This document shows, piece by piece, positions 38,185 through 46,792 of a stretch of 64,000 bases of DNA. Below the pieces are notes generated by a model. That model did no database searches. It was not told the DNA's origin and worked only from the letters and a program-made list of their open reading frames with translations. This DNA comes from Mucilaginibacter rubeus (GTDB lineage Bacteria; Bacteroidota; Bacteroidia; Sphingobacteriales; Sphingobacteriaceae): positions 124,001-188,000 of the forward strand of contig NZ_BMKD01000009.1 of assembly GCF_014643835.1 (NCBI RefSeq), written 5' to 3'. Every line of letters begins with the position of its first letter. The first letter of the stretch is position 1. Position numbers and translations under genes: made by a program.

Positions 38185-38794
38185 ACCGGAATTAAATGAA
38201 TTTGTTGAATTACACGAATTTTAGAATTTATAAATTGGCTTTTGAAATTCGTGTAATTTGACAGATTCAGAGAAAAACGATAAATGGAAACTTTTAAGAA
38301 AACGCCTGAAGAATTTAAAGACTGCTCAAGCAAGATTATTGGTTGCGCGATGAGGGTTCATTCAGTTTTAGGGAATGGTTTTCAGGAAGCTATTTATCAA
38401 CGGGCATTAGAACTTGAAATGGCCCATGAAGGATTAGGATTTGTAAGGGAAATGGAGATGCCGATCTTTTACAGAAACGAGCAGATCGGGACGCGCCGGG
38501 TTGATTTCTTTGTTGAGGGCGAAATAATGGTTGAACTGAAAGCGATCATATTTTTGGAAGATGTTCACCTCGCCCAAGGCATTAATTACCTCGAAGCATA
38601 CAATATAAAAACTGGGCTGCTTATTAATTTTGGAAGTAAGAGCCTACAGTTTAAGCGATTATTGAATAAGAAGTATAATCCGGATAATGTCTGAACCGAA
38701 ATTAAGCGAATTAAGAAACCATCAGAATTAAAACTTGATTCAAAAAATTCTAAAATTCGTGTAATTCAAAAAATTCGACAAATTCCGGTTCAGA
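38180..38794. mobile_element. 615-bp unit with ~50-bp terminal inverted repeats carrying a GxxExxY gene
   Basis: The left end (38180 onward) and right end (to 38794) share TCTGAACCGGAATT as exact inverted copies, then 13 less conserved bases, then 23 identical bases (GAATTACACGAATTTTAG and on). That is about 45 of 50 positions. Each end is also itself palindromic (38180-38271 and 38690-38794), so the gene sits between two hairpins. The unit separates leuC from leuD, which normally are adjacent. No transposase is present. An IS-like or REP-like mobile unit is inferred; the repeat structure is directly visible. Confidence 0.75.
38284..38694 (+). CDS. GxxExxY protein (PD-(D/E)xK nuclease-like)
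   Basis: A 136-residue protein with the name-giving motif in LGNGFQEAIYQRALE near residue 35. RRVDFFVEGEIMVELKAI (residues about 73-90) supplies the D...ExK residues of a PD-(D/E)xK fold. The family (TIGR04256/PF13366 type) has no settled function; old NADH oxidoreductase labels are errors. The gene lies inside palindromic ends in the leu operon, and its own stop codon falls in GTCTGAACCG, the same sequence that ends leuC. A role in moving or maintaining the flanking palindromes is inference. Confidence 0.85.
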   Translation: METFKKTPEEFKDCSSKIIGCAMRVHSVLGNGFQEAIYQRALELEMAHEGLGFVREMEMPIFYRNEQIGTRRVDFFVEGEIMVELKAIIFLEDVHLAQGINYLEAYNIKTGLLINFGSKSLQFKRLLNKKYNPDNV

Positions 38795-38806
38795 AAAAAG
38801 AAAAAG

Positions 38807-39397
38807 ATGGCAACTAAAATATTTAAACACATTCAAACCACTATAGTTCCTTTGCCTATCGAGAACATCGATACTGATCAAATTATACCTGCAAGGTTTT
38901 TGAAAGCCACTACCCGCGATGGCTTTGGCAATAATTTATTCCGCGACTGGCGTTATGAAGGCGACGGCGCTCCTAAAGCCGATTTCGTGCTTAATGATCC
39001 AAACTTTAGCGGTAAAGTGCTGGTAGCAGGCAAAAACTTTGGTTGCGGCAGTAGCCGTGAGCACGCTGCATGGGCCATATCTGATTATGGTTTCGATGCA
39101 GTAGTGAGCAGCTTTTTTGCTGATATCTTTAAAGGCAATGCCCTTAACAATGGCTTATTACCGGTACAGGTAAGTGACGATTTTCTGAAAAAGATCTTCG
39201 ATGCCGTTTATGCCGATCACAAAGCTGAAGTAGAGATCGACCTTAAAAGTCAGACTATCAAAATCTCATCAACCGGCGAACAGGAAAGCTTCGAGATCAA
39301 CCCTTACAAAAAAGCTTGTTTAATAAACGGTTACGATGATATCGACTACATCCTAAGCCAAAAAGGCAAGATTGAGGAATTTGAAGTAGCCCGTTAA
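38807..39397 (+). CDS. leuD: 3-isopropylmalate dehydratase, small subunit
   Basis: A 196-residue swivelling-domain subunit with [15 protein letters not shown] at the start, [16 protein letters not shown] as the family signature, and [10 protein letters not shown]. It pairs with LeuC to form isopropylmalate isomerase. It starts 12 bases after the right end of the GxxExxY unit. Translation should be uncoupled from leuC by the insertion, yet the gene is intact. Confidence 0.97.
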   Translation: MATKIFKHIQTTIVPLPIENIDTDQIIPARFLKATTRDGFGNNLFRDWRYEGDGAPKADFVLNDPNFSGKVLVAGKNFGCGSSREHAAWAISDYGFDAVVSSFFADIFKGNALNNGLLPVQVSDDFLKKIFDAVYADHKAEVEIDLKSQTIKISSTGEQESFEINPYKKACLINGYDDIDYILSQKGKIEEFEVAR

Positions 39398-39476
39398 GGT
39401 TAAAGGCGAAAGCTAAAAGGTCAGAAAAAATGGCTCAATGACCTAATGAAGCGCAGCAAAATGACAGAGTAACGCA

Positions 39477-40277
39477 ATGACAACAACCAATAAAGTAATT
39501 CAGCGAGAAGGTAAAGGTACCGCCAAATTATTCGACGAACGGAGTTTAGCGAATGATTATGCAACCCTTGCCCCCCTGCTTAGGCCTGGCCTGAAGGTAC
39601 TGGACGTTGGTTGTGGTACCGGCGCTATTTCTAAGGATATTGCCGCGTTGGTTGGTGAAAGCGGTCATGTTACGGGCATTGATAATACCGAATATTTTAT
39701 CCAGAGCGGTAAGGAAACTTATGCTTCGGTTCAAAATATGGAGCTCATTTATACCGATCTGTTCAGTTTTGAACCCGGAGAAAAGTATGACCTGATTGTA
39801 TCGGCTCGTGTTTTGCAATGGTTGAACAACCCAGTTGAGGCTTTGAGGAAAATGTATTCGTTGTTAAAACCTGGTGGCACAGTATCCATTTTGGATTATA
39901 ACCACGAGGCTTTGCAATGGCAGCCGCAGCCACCGGCAAGTATGCAGCGTTTTTATGCTACTTTTTTAAGGTGGCGGGGCGATGCAGGTATGAACAATCA
40001 TATTGCCGAAGACCTGCCCGAATATTTGCAGGAAGCTGGGTTTACCAATATCGAAGTATTTAATGCCGATGAGGTTTACCAAAAAGGCGAATATAACTTT
40101 GAAGGCAAAGCAGGCATTTGGGCAAAAGTAGCTCAATCAAAGCAAATGGTTGAGGAAGGCTACATCGACGATGAATCGCGCTTGCAGGCCATTGACGAGT
40201 ATACCCACTGGGTAGAAAACGAGGCCGAGCAAATGGTGATGAAACTAAAAGAAGTACGCGGTGTAAAACCCGAATGA
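39477..40277 (+). CDS. Class I SAM-dependent methyltransferase in the leu operon
   Basis: A 266-residue methyltransferase. VLDVGCGTGAISKDIA is motif I, VTGIDNTEYFI is motif II, and SARVLQWLNNPVEALRKM with LLKPGGTVSILDYN are motifs IV-V. It resembles UbiE/trans-aconitate-type small-molecule methyltransferases. It lies between leuD and leuB on the operon strand, 79 bases after leuD. The substrate is unknown; a carboxylic acid of the leucine pathway is possible but not shown. Confidence 0.85.
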   Translation: MTTTNKVIQREGKGTAKLFDERSLANDYATLAPLLRPGLKVLDVGCGTGAISKDIAALVGESGHVTGIDNTEYFIQSGKETYASVQNMELIYTDLFSFEPGEKYDLIVSARVLQWLNNPVEALRKMYSLLKPGGTVSILDYNHEALQWQPQPPASMQRFYATFLRWRGDAGMNNHIAEDLPEYLQEAGFTNIEVFNADEVYQKGEYNFEGKAGIWAKVAQSKQMVEEGYIDDESRLQAIDEYTHWVENEAEQMVMKLKEVRGVKPE

Positions 40278-40327
40278 AATAAAATCTATAAAAACAAAAA
40301 CCGCTGCCACAGGCAGAGATTAGGGTT

Positions 40328-41404
40328 ATGGGAATTAAAAAACATATATTAGTAATACCCGGCGACGGGATAGGCCCGGAGGTTACCACCTGGGGTAAAG
40401 CAGTTTTAGAAAAAATCGGTCAGGATTTTGGCCACGAATTTACGTTCGACGAAGCCCTGATGGGTCATGCGGGTATCGAGGCAACCGGTAATCCACTGCC
40501 TGATGAAACACTGGCTAAAGCTAAAGCAAGCGATGCTATCCTGTTTGGTGCTATCGGTCACATCAAATATGATAATGATCCGTCGGCCAAAGTGCGTCCG
40601 GAGCAGGGATTATTAAAAATCCGTAAGGAGCTTGGCTTATATGCCAACCTGCGTCCTATTATGCTGTTTGATGAGCTTCTGGATGCATCAAGCCTTAAGC
40701 CCGAGATATTAAAAGGTACCGATATCCTTTTCTTCCGCGAATTAACCGGCGACGTTTATTTCGGCGAGAAAAAACGTAGTGAAGACCGCAATACAGCTTC
40801 CGACCTGATGATTTACTCACGTTACGAAGTTGAGCGCATTGCTATTAAAGCATATGAGGCAGCCCGAGTACGTGGTAAAAGGTTATGCTCTGTTGATAAA
40901 GCAAATGTACTGGAGGCTTCACGCCTGTGGCGCGAGGTTGTACAGGAAATTGCCAAACAATACCCTGATGTTGAAACCGAGCACATGTTTATCGATAACG
41001 CAGCTATGCAACTGGTAAAAAATCCTAAAAAGTTTGATGTGGTATTAACTGCCAACCTTTTTGGTGATATCCTTACCGACGAAGCATCGCAAATTGCAGG
41101 TTCGATGGGTATGCTGGCTTCGGCTTCAGTAGGTGATGGCACAGGATTTTTTGAGCCTATCCATGGTTCGGCACATGATATTGCCGGTCAGGATAAAGCA
41201 AATCCGCTGGCATCAATATTATCAGTAGCTTTAATGCTTGAAATTAGTTTCGGCTTAAAAGAAGAAGCTAAAAAGATAACCGACGCTATTGATAAAACAC
41301 TGAAAGACGGCTACCGCACCGGCGATATCGCTGATGCTAATACCGATAAAGCCAAAATTTTAGGCACTACGGCAATGGGCCAAAAAGTACTGGAGTATTT
41401 GTAG
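40328..41404 (+). CDS. leuB: 3-isopropylmalate dehydrogenase
   Basis: A 358-residue beta-decarboxylating dehydrogenase. The start is ILVIPGDGIGPEVTTWGK. The substrate loop has RPEQGLLKIRKELGLYANLR and the metal/NAD region has LTANLFGDILTDEAS and GFFEPIHGSAHDIAG. It oxidises 3-isopropylmalate to 2-oxoisocaproate. It is in operon order, followed by a repeat-bearing spacer and a second methyltransferase gene. Confidence 0.97.
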   Translation: MGIKKHILVIPGDGIGPEVTTWGKAVLEKIGQDFGHEFTFDEALMGHAGIEATGNPLPDETLAKAKASDAILFGAIGHIKYDNDPSAKVRPEQGLLKIRKELGLYANLRPIMLFDELLDASSLKPEILKGTDILFFRELTGDVYFGEKKRSEDRNTASDLMIYSRYEVERIAIKAYEAARVRGKRLCSVDKANVLEASRLWREVVQEIAKQYPDVETEHMFIDNAAMQLVKNPKKFDVVLTANLFGDILTDEASQIAGSMGMLASASVGDGTGFFEPIHGSAHDIAGQDKANPLASILSVALMLEISFGLKEEAKKITDAIDKTLKDGYRTGDIADANTDKAKILGTTAMGQKVLEYL

Positions 41405-41434
41405 GCTGAGATTAGAGATCAGGCAGGGAACCGG

Positions 41435-41508
41435 TGAAATCATTAATCAATCGGTAAAATCCCAAAAAACAAAATCGGTGTAATCAAAAACATCGGTGTA
41501 ATCATATA
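41435..41508 (+). repeat. Degenerate direct repeats (ATCGGTGTAATCA type)
   Basis: Four copies of CGGTG(A/T)AATCA or a close variant in about 75 bases. They match the repeats in front of ilvC. No gene or hairpin is visible in the stretch. Confidence 0.65.
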
Positions 41509-41513
41509 AAACA

Positions 41514-42269
41514 ATGAAATGGAACGCTGATTTATACGACCAAAAGCATGCCTTCGTATTTAAATACGGAGAGGATGTACTTGAGTTGCTGGATGTGAAA
41601 CCCGGTGAGCGCATCCTCGATCTGGGTTGTGGTACAGGCCATTTAACTAAACAAATACAGGATAAAGGCGCTATCGTAAAAGGCACCGATTATTCGCCCG
41701 AAATGATAGCTCAGGCTAAACAGCTTTACCCTGACGTGGACTTCGCGGTAGAGAACGCGGCTGATTTTCACACCACAGAAAAGTATGACGCCGTGTTTTC
41801 GAACGCGGCCTTACATTGGGTGCTTGATGCCAACGGTGCTATTCACAGCGTAGCCAACAGCCTTAAAAAAGGAGGCAGGTTTGTTGCCGAAATGGGCGGC
41901 AAGGATAATGTTGAACGTTTGATTGAGGCTACCAAACTGGTGCTGCATAATCATGGTTACAATGAAAATGCCGACGCTAAAATATGGTATTTCCCTTCAG
42001 TTGGCGAGTATGCTACCAAACTGGAAGAGCATGGTTTCAGAGTGACCTACATGATTCATTATGATCGCAGAACCGAGCTACAGGATGGCGACCAGGGTGT
42101 AACCAAATGGATTACTATGTTTGGTGCACAGTTTTTAGAAGGCATTCCCGAGGATGAGAAAGAACAGATCCTGGCCGAGATCACTAAAAAGCTTGAACCT
42201 TTTTATAATGATAACGGCCAATGGTATGCCGACTATAAAAGGTTAAGATTTGTTGCAATTAAAAAGTAG
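41514..42269 (+). CDS. Class I SAM-dependent methyltransferase (trans-aconitate methyltransferase-like)
   Basis: A 251-residue protein starting MKWNADLYDQKHAFVFKYGE, a start typical of the Tam/UbiE-like group. ILDLGCGTGHLTKQI is motif I, GTDYSPEMIAQAKQ is motif II, and FSNAALHWVLDANGAI is motif IV. The Tam-like layout suggests methylation of a carboxylate, and its place between leuB and leuA fits an acid of this pathway as substrate. That role is inference. It is unrelated in detail to the other methyltransferase upstream. Confidence 0.85.
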   Translation: MKWNADLYDQKHAFVFKYGEDVLELLDVKPGERILDLGCGTGHLTKQIQDKGAIVKGTDYSPEMIAQAKQLYPDVDFAVENAADFHTTEKYDAVFSNAALHWVLDANGAIHSVANSLKKGGRFVAEMGGKDNVERLIEATKLVLHNHGYNENADAKIWYFPSVGEYATKLEEHGFRVTYMIHYDRRTELQDGDQGVTKWITMFGAQFLEGIPEDEKEQILAEITKKLEPFYNDNGQWYADYKRLRFVAIKK

Positions 42270-42523
42270 GACTTAGATATGAGACGTGAGATCTGAAAGC
42301 AGATGTGGGACGTGAGATTTGAGATATGAGACTTTTTGCTTAACTTAAATTTTAGTTTCCTCTAACAGATTGTAAATCTCAAGCGAAATAAAAATATAAA
42401 TAAAAGATGGATAAGATAAGGGTCTCAAATCTCATATCTAACATCTCAAATCTAATTAAAAAACTGATGTAAGGTAATGAGTCTCAAATCTCATATCTAA
42501 CATCTCAAATCAAAATAAAAGAT
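42270..42523 (+). repeat. Spacer before leuA with perfect 31-bp direct repeats
   Basis: The 31-base sequence at 42422-42452 recurs exactly at 42481-42511, 59 bases apart. Both begin GTCTCAAATCTCATATCTAA. Inverted relatives (GAGATTTGAGATATGAGAC) are at 42314-42332. No gene or clear promoter is visible in the 254 bases. The left and right parts could form a large stem. Confidence 0.8.
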
Positions 42524-43690
42524 ATGTTACACGATCCCAACCGCGTTTATGTTTTTGATACCACGCTCCGCGATGGCGAGCAGGTACCGGGTTGCCAGTT
42601 AACAACCCCCGAAAAGATTGAGATAGCTAAGGAACTGGAACTACTGGGCGTGGATATCATTGAAGCAGGTTTCCCGGTTTCAAGTCCGGGGGATTTTCAA
42701 AGCGTTGTTGAAATTTCAAAGGCCGTTAAAGAACCTACCGTTTGCGCACTTACCCGAGCCAACAAAGGTGATATTGACGCTGCTGTAGCATCTCTGCAAT
42801 ATGCCAAACGCCCGCGTATCCATACGGGTATCGGTTCGTCTGATATGCACATTAAACATAAATTCAACAGCACCCGCGAAGAAATTCTGGAGCGTGCCGT
42901 TGAAGCTGTTAAATACGCCAAAAAATCTGTCGAGGATATTGAGTTTTATGCCGAAGATGCCGGCAGGGCCGATGTGGTTTACCTGGCCCAAATGGTTGAG
43001 GCTGTTATTGCCGCCGGTGCTACTGTAGTAAACATTCCGGATACAAACGGTTACTGCTTACCAGACCAATACGGTGCTAAGATCAAATTTTTGAAAGAGA
43101 ACGTTAAAAATATTGATAAAGCTATTATCTCGGTACATTGCCATAATGATCTTGGTTTGGCTACTGCCAACTCAATAGCCGGTTTACAAAACGGCGCCCG
43201 CCAAATTGAAGGTACTATCAACGGTATCGGCGAACGTGCAGGTAATACTTCTATTGAAGAAGTGGTGATGATCCTAAAAACGCATCATACCCTGGGCCTG
43301 CATACCAATATCGATTCTAAACGATTCTATGAGTTGAGCCAGATGATCCGCACGCAAATGCGGATGCCGGTACAGCCTAATAAAGCTATTGTAGGTGCCA
43401 ATGCCTTTGCACACAGCTCAGGTATTCACCAGGACGGTTTCCTGAAAATGCGTGAAAACTATGAGATCATTCGCCCTGAAGATGTAGGCTTTCCGAGCGC
43501 CACAATAGTGCTAACCGCGCGCAGCGGCAGGCATGCTCTGAAATTCCATCTGGAGCGTTTAGGATACACGCTGGATAAGGAAGAACTTGCTTTTGTTTAC
43601 AATAACTTTTTAACGCTTGCTGATAGTAAGCTTGACATAAATGACCAGGATTTGCAAGGCCTTATGGCGCACCGACTGGTAAAAAATTAA
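42524..43690 (+). CDS. leuA: 2-isopropylmalate synthase
   Basis: A 388-residue LeuA. The N-terminal active site motif is [31 protein letters not shown] gives the metal-binding His residues, and [16 protein letters not shown] is the second family signature. The C-terminal leucine-binding allosteric domain (about 120 residues in enterobacterial LeuA) is missing, so classic feedback by leucine at that domain is not expected. It condenses acetyl-CoA and 2-oxoisovalerate. ilvA starts 2 bases after its stop. Confidence 0.95.
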   Translation: MLHDPNRVYVFDTTLRDGEQVPGCQLTTPEKIEIAKELELLGVDIIEAGFPVSSPGDFQSVVEISKAVKEPTVCALTRANKGDIDAAVASLQYAKRPRIHTGIGSSDMHIKHKFNSTREEILERAVEAVKYAKKSVEDIEFYAEDAGRADVVYLAQMVEAVIAAGATVVNIPDTNGYCLPDQYGAKIKFLKENVKNIDKAIISVHCHNDLGLATANSIAGLQNGARQIEGTINGIGERAGNTSIEEVVMILKTHHTLGLHTNIDSKRFYELSQMIRTQMRMPVQPNKAIVGANAFAHSSGIHQDGFLKMRENYEIIRPEDVGFPSATIVLTARSGRHALKFHLERLGYTLDKEELAFVYNNFLTLADSKLDINDQDLQGLMAHRLVKN

Positions 43691-43692
43691 CA

Positions 43693-44943
43693 ATGGAAAC
43701 TGATACAAAAAGCCAGCTTGATTTTGAAGCGGCATACCAGCGGATAAAGGACGTTGTGAAACGTACCCCGCTGCAATATAACGCCGGTCTTTCGGCAAAA
43801 TACGAGTGTGAGGTTTATTTAAAACGCGAAGACCTGCAGGTTGTTCGCTCCTATAAGTTGCGCGGCGCATACAACATGATCAGTCAGTTAAATGATGATG
43901 TGTTGAGCCGCGGCGTGGTTTGCGCCAGCGCGGGTAACCATGCCCAGGGCGTAGCCTTTTCGTGCAATAAAAAGAATATCAAAGGTGTAATTTTTATGCC
44001 CGAAATTACCCCCAAACAAAAGGTTAAGCAAACCGCCATGTTTGGAAACGGCAATATAGAGATCATACTCACCGGCGATACCTTTGACGATTGCCTGGCT
44101 GAAGCCCTCGCTTACACCGAAAAAAACCAGATGACCTTCATCCCTCCCTTTGATGACTACCGCGTTATTGAGGGTCAGGGAACCGTAGGCGTTGAAATAC
44201 TGCAGGACCTTCCGGATATTGAAGTAGCGATTATGCCTATCGGCGGTGGAGGCTTTGCATCGGGAACAGGTACTTATCTTAAAAATAATGTTCCAAACAT
44301 CCATCTGATAGGCGTTGAGCCTGAAGGTGCCCCATCAATGCTGGGTGCCATAAACCATGGTAAGCCCATTACGTTAGATGAGATAGACCGCTTTGTTGAT
44401 GGCGCCGCTGTTAAGCGCGTTGGCGCATTAACTTATGATATCTGCAAAGATATCCTGGATGATATGCTGCTGGTACCTGAAGGTAAAATTTGTACCACCA
44501 TACTGAAACTTTACAACGAGGACGCCATTGTGGTTGAACCCGCAGGTGCACTATCGGTAGCCGCACTTGACGCCTGCAAAGAGCAGATCAAAGGTAAAAA
44601 GGTAGTTTGTATTATCAGCGGCGGCAATAATGATATTGCCCGCATGCAGGAGATTAAAGAAAAATCACTCCTGTACGAAGGCCTGAAACATTACTTTATT
44701 GTACGTTTCCCGCAGCGTCCCGGTGCATTGAAACTGTTTGTGAACAGTGTATTAGGCCCCGGTGATGATATTACCCGTTTCGAATTCATCAAAAAGAATG
44801 AGAAAGAAAACGGTCCTGCACTGGTTGGTATCGAGCTAAAAAATGCCGAAGATTATCCTGCGCTGCTGCAACGCATGCATGCTCACCGTTTCAATGTTAT
44901 TGAACTGAATAAAGACCAGACTTTGTTTGAGTATTTGGTGTGA
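43693..44943 (+). CDS. ilvA: Threonine dehydratase (biosynthetic)
   Basis: A 416-residue PLP enzyme. RSYKLRGAYNMISQL holds the PLP lysine, SAGNHAQGVAFSC and GGGGFASGTGTYL bind the cofactor phosphate, and a C-terminal ACT-like domain (YFIVRFPQRPGALKLF onward) takes the last 85 residues. It makes 2-oxobutyrate for isoleucine, joining threonine to the ilv pathway. It is the last gene of the operon, followed by a perfect hairpin. Confidence 0.96.
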   Translation: METDTKSQLDFEAAYQRIKDVVKRTPLQYNAGLSAKYECEVYLKREDLQVVRSYKLRGAYNMISQLNDDVLSRGVVCASAGNHAQGVAFSCNKKNIKGVIFMPEITPKQKVKQTAMFGNGNIEIILTGDTFDDCLAEALAYTEKNQMTFIPPFDDYRVIEGQGTVGVEILQDLPDIEVAIMPIGGGGFASGTGTYLKNNVPNIHLIGVEPEGAPSMLGAINHGKPITLDEIDRFVDGAAVKRVGALTYDICKDILDDMLLVPEGKICTTILKLYNEDAIVVEPAGALSVAALDACKEQIKGKKVVCIISGGNNDIARMQEIKEKSLLYEGLKHYFIVRFPQRPGALKLFVNSVLGPGDDITRFEFIKKNEKENGPALVGIELKNAEDYPALLQRMHAHRFNVIELNKDQTLFEYLV

Positions 44944-44980
44944 TACACTAAATCTCAAACCTACCATTAAGTTCTCTATA

Positions 44981-45013
44981 AGACTTACGAAGTTTTAAAA
45001 ACTTCGTAAGTCT
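44981..45013. terminator. Perfect hairpin between ilvA and convergent ftcD
   Basis: A 15-bp perfect stem (AGACTTACGAAGTTT with its complement) and a TAA loop. It lies between converging operons and could stop transcription from both sides. There is no strong T-run, so it could also be an intergenic repeat. Confidence 0.65.
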
Positions 45014-45045
45014 GTCTTAAAATGACGTTTTGGAAGCAGCTTCGG

Positions 45046-46737
45046 TTACTCCAACCCTATTTTCTCATTCACCAACTCAATGATCTCCGCTTCCAGCGCA
45101 ATCGCTTTCCGCTCAATTTCATTGCCACGGTAAATAACGTCAATTACATAGCTTTTATCCTTATAGCCCGAAGCGTTGATCTTTACATTCATGAACGCGC
45201 CTAATACCGCAGTGCGGGCACAAAGGGCGGCCACTCCGGCATCGGTTATTGAATTGGGGTTACCGGTTAATGTCATTGCTTTTATTACTTCCATGCTGTC
45301 CAAAGCGGCTTCCATAACCTTAAAAGGAATTTCAATAGCATAGCGGGTAGCATCCTGAATAGCTTTATCACGGATTGCCCTTTCCTCGTCGTTTGATTTT
45401 GGAAGAGCAAACGACTCCATGATCTGATTAAAGGCTGTAGTATCCTGATCGACCAATGCTAACAGTTCATTCTTAAACTGCTGACCTTTTTGCGCCCAGT
45501 CGCTAAACTCCTGCCAGCGGTTGTCCCATCCTTTTTTATGCGAGCTCAGGTTAGCCACCATAGTAGCCAACGAAGCTCCCAAAGCGCCAACAGCTGCTGA
45601 TATTGAACCACCACCTGGCGCCGGGCTTTCGCTCGCGGTTTCATCGGCCAGATCGGTAAGGCTCATGTTAATAAGTTTACTGTCGGCTTTATCTTTCAGC
45701 AAATATTCAATGATCCGTTCTTCGGGTTTAAAGGGTGAAAGCTCATCAAGCCCCATCGATTTAATAGCTATCCTGATCAGTTCTTTTTCGCTTACACCTA
45801 CAGAACGCTGCTGCTTCTCTAAAAAATATTTGCCCGCATCAAGCATCGCCTTCAAGGGGATCAGGCCTACAAGCTCGCTGCCTGTTACCCTAATACCGCG
45901 CGCGGCAGCTTTGTCACACACTTCATCAAAGGCTTTATGTACCGGAGTAATATTGATATTGGTCAAATTCATCGAGATCTGGGCAACACCATATTCCTCA
46001 ATATACCAGCCAATGGCTTTTACTGCCTTTAGCGAACCCGGAATGGTTTTGGCTTTGCCAGGTTCGTCATATACTATTTTACCGTTGATCGGATCCCCCT
46101 CGCGCAGGGTACGGCCGGCTTCACGTACATCAAAGGCGATAGAATTTGCCCGGCGGACAGAAGTAGTATTCAGGTTAACGTTATAAGCCACTAAAAAATC
46201 ACGTGCCCCAATTACAGTTGCCCCGCGCTTAACATCGTTCTCCGCCGGACCGAAATCGGGTGCCCACTCGGGTTGTTTGATCTTCTTGAAAAAACCCTCA
46301 TACTCCCCTGCGCGGATCACTGAAAGGTTGCTCCGGCTTTTGTTAGGCTGCGCAGCCTCATACAAATAAACCGGGATCTGCAATTCCTCACCCACGCGTT
46401 TGGCCAATTGCTTAGCATATTCCGCAGTTTCCTCCATCGTAATATTACTGATCGGTATCAGCGGACAAACATCAGTTGCACCCATCCTTGGGTGTTCGCC
46501 TTTTTGCCTGCTCATATCAATCAGTTCGCCTGCTTTTTTTATGGCACGATAGGCGGCTTCAATCACTTTTTCCGGTTCGCCCACAAAAGTTACCACGGTT
46601 CGGTTAGTGGCCTTTCCCGGATCAACATTGAGTAGTCTTACCCCCTCAACAGATTCAACTGCATCTGTTATCTGTTTAATGATATCGAGGTTAACACCTT
46701 CGCTAAAATTGGGTACGCATTCTATTAATTTGGTCAT
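45046..46737 (-). CDS. ftcD: Bifunctional glutamate formimidoyltransferase / formimidoyltetrahydrofolate cyclodeaminase
   Basis: A 563-residue fusion. The N-terminal formiminotransferase domain (to about residue 330) begins LIECVPNFSEG and has GEHPRMGATDVCPLIPI. The C-terminal cyclodeaminase domain begins near residue 355, with the signature SPAPGGGSISAAVGALGASL. It moves the formimino group from histidine-derived formiminoglutamate to tetrahydrofolate. It is the last gene of the histidine-utilisation operon, after hutI. Confidence 0.95.
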   Translation of the reverse strand: MTKLIECVPNFSEGVNLDIIKQITDAVESVEGVRLLNVDPGKATNRTVVTFVGEPEKVIEAAYRAIKKAGELIDMSRQKGEHPRMGATDVCPLIPISNITMEETAEYAKQLAKRVGEELQIPVYLYEAAQPNKSRSNLSVIRAGEYEGFFKKIKQPEWAPDFGPAENDVKRGATVIGARDFLVAYNVNLNTTSVRRANSIAFDVREAGRTLREGDPINGKIVYDEPGKAKTIPGSLKAVKAIGWYIEEYGVAQISMNLTNINITPVHKAFDEVCDKAAARGIRVTGSELVGLIPLKAMLDAGKYFLEKQQRSVGVSEKELIRIAIKSMGLDELSPFKPEERIIEYLLKDKADSKLINMSLTDLADETASESPAPGGGSISAAVGALGASLATMVANLSSHKKGWDNRWQEFSDWAQKGQQFKNELLALVDQDTTAFNQIMESFALPKSNDEERAIRDKAIQDATRYAIEIPFKVMEAALDSMEVIKAMTLTGNPNSITDAGVAALCARTAVLGAFMNVKINASGYKDKSYVIDVIYRGNEIERKAIALEAEIIELVNEKIGLE

Positions 46738-46768
46738 TGGTTCATTAGTTCAATGGTTCATTGGTAGC

Positions 46769-46792
46769 TAAGCAAGTTGCAAAACTTGCTTA
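46769..46792 (-). repeat. Hairpin at the hutI stop codon
   Basis: TAAGCAAGTT pairs with AACTTGCTTA across a 4-base loop, and the arm includes the hutI stop codon. No T-run follows, and ftcD starts about 30 bases on. It may protect or cut the mRNA between hutI and ftcD. Confidence 0.6.

Noticed and set aside
42422-42511. Direct repeats considered as a CRISPR array
   Set aside because: There are only two copies, the single spacer is low-complexity, and no cas genes are nearby.
45521-46186. 221-codon frame opposite ftcD
   Set aside because: It is a codon-bias shadow of a clear FtcD gene, with no recognisable domain and no spacing with neighbours.
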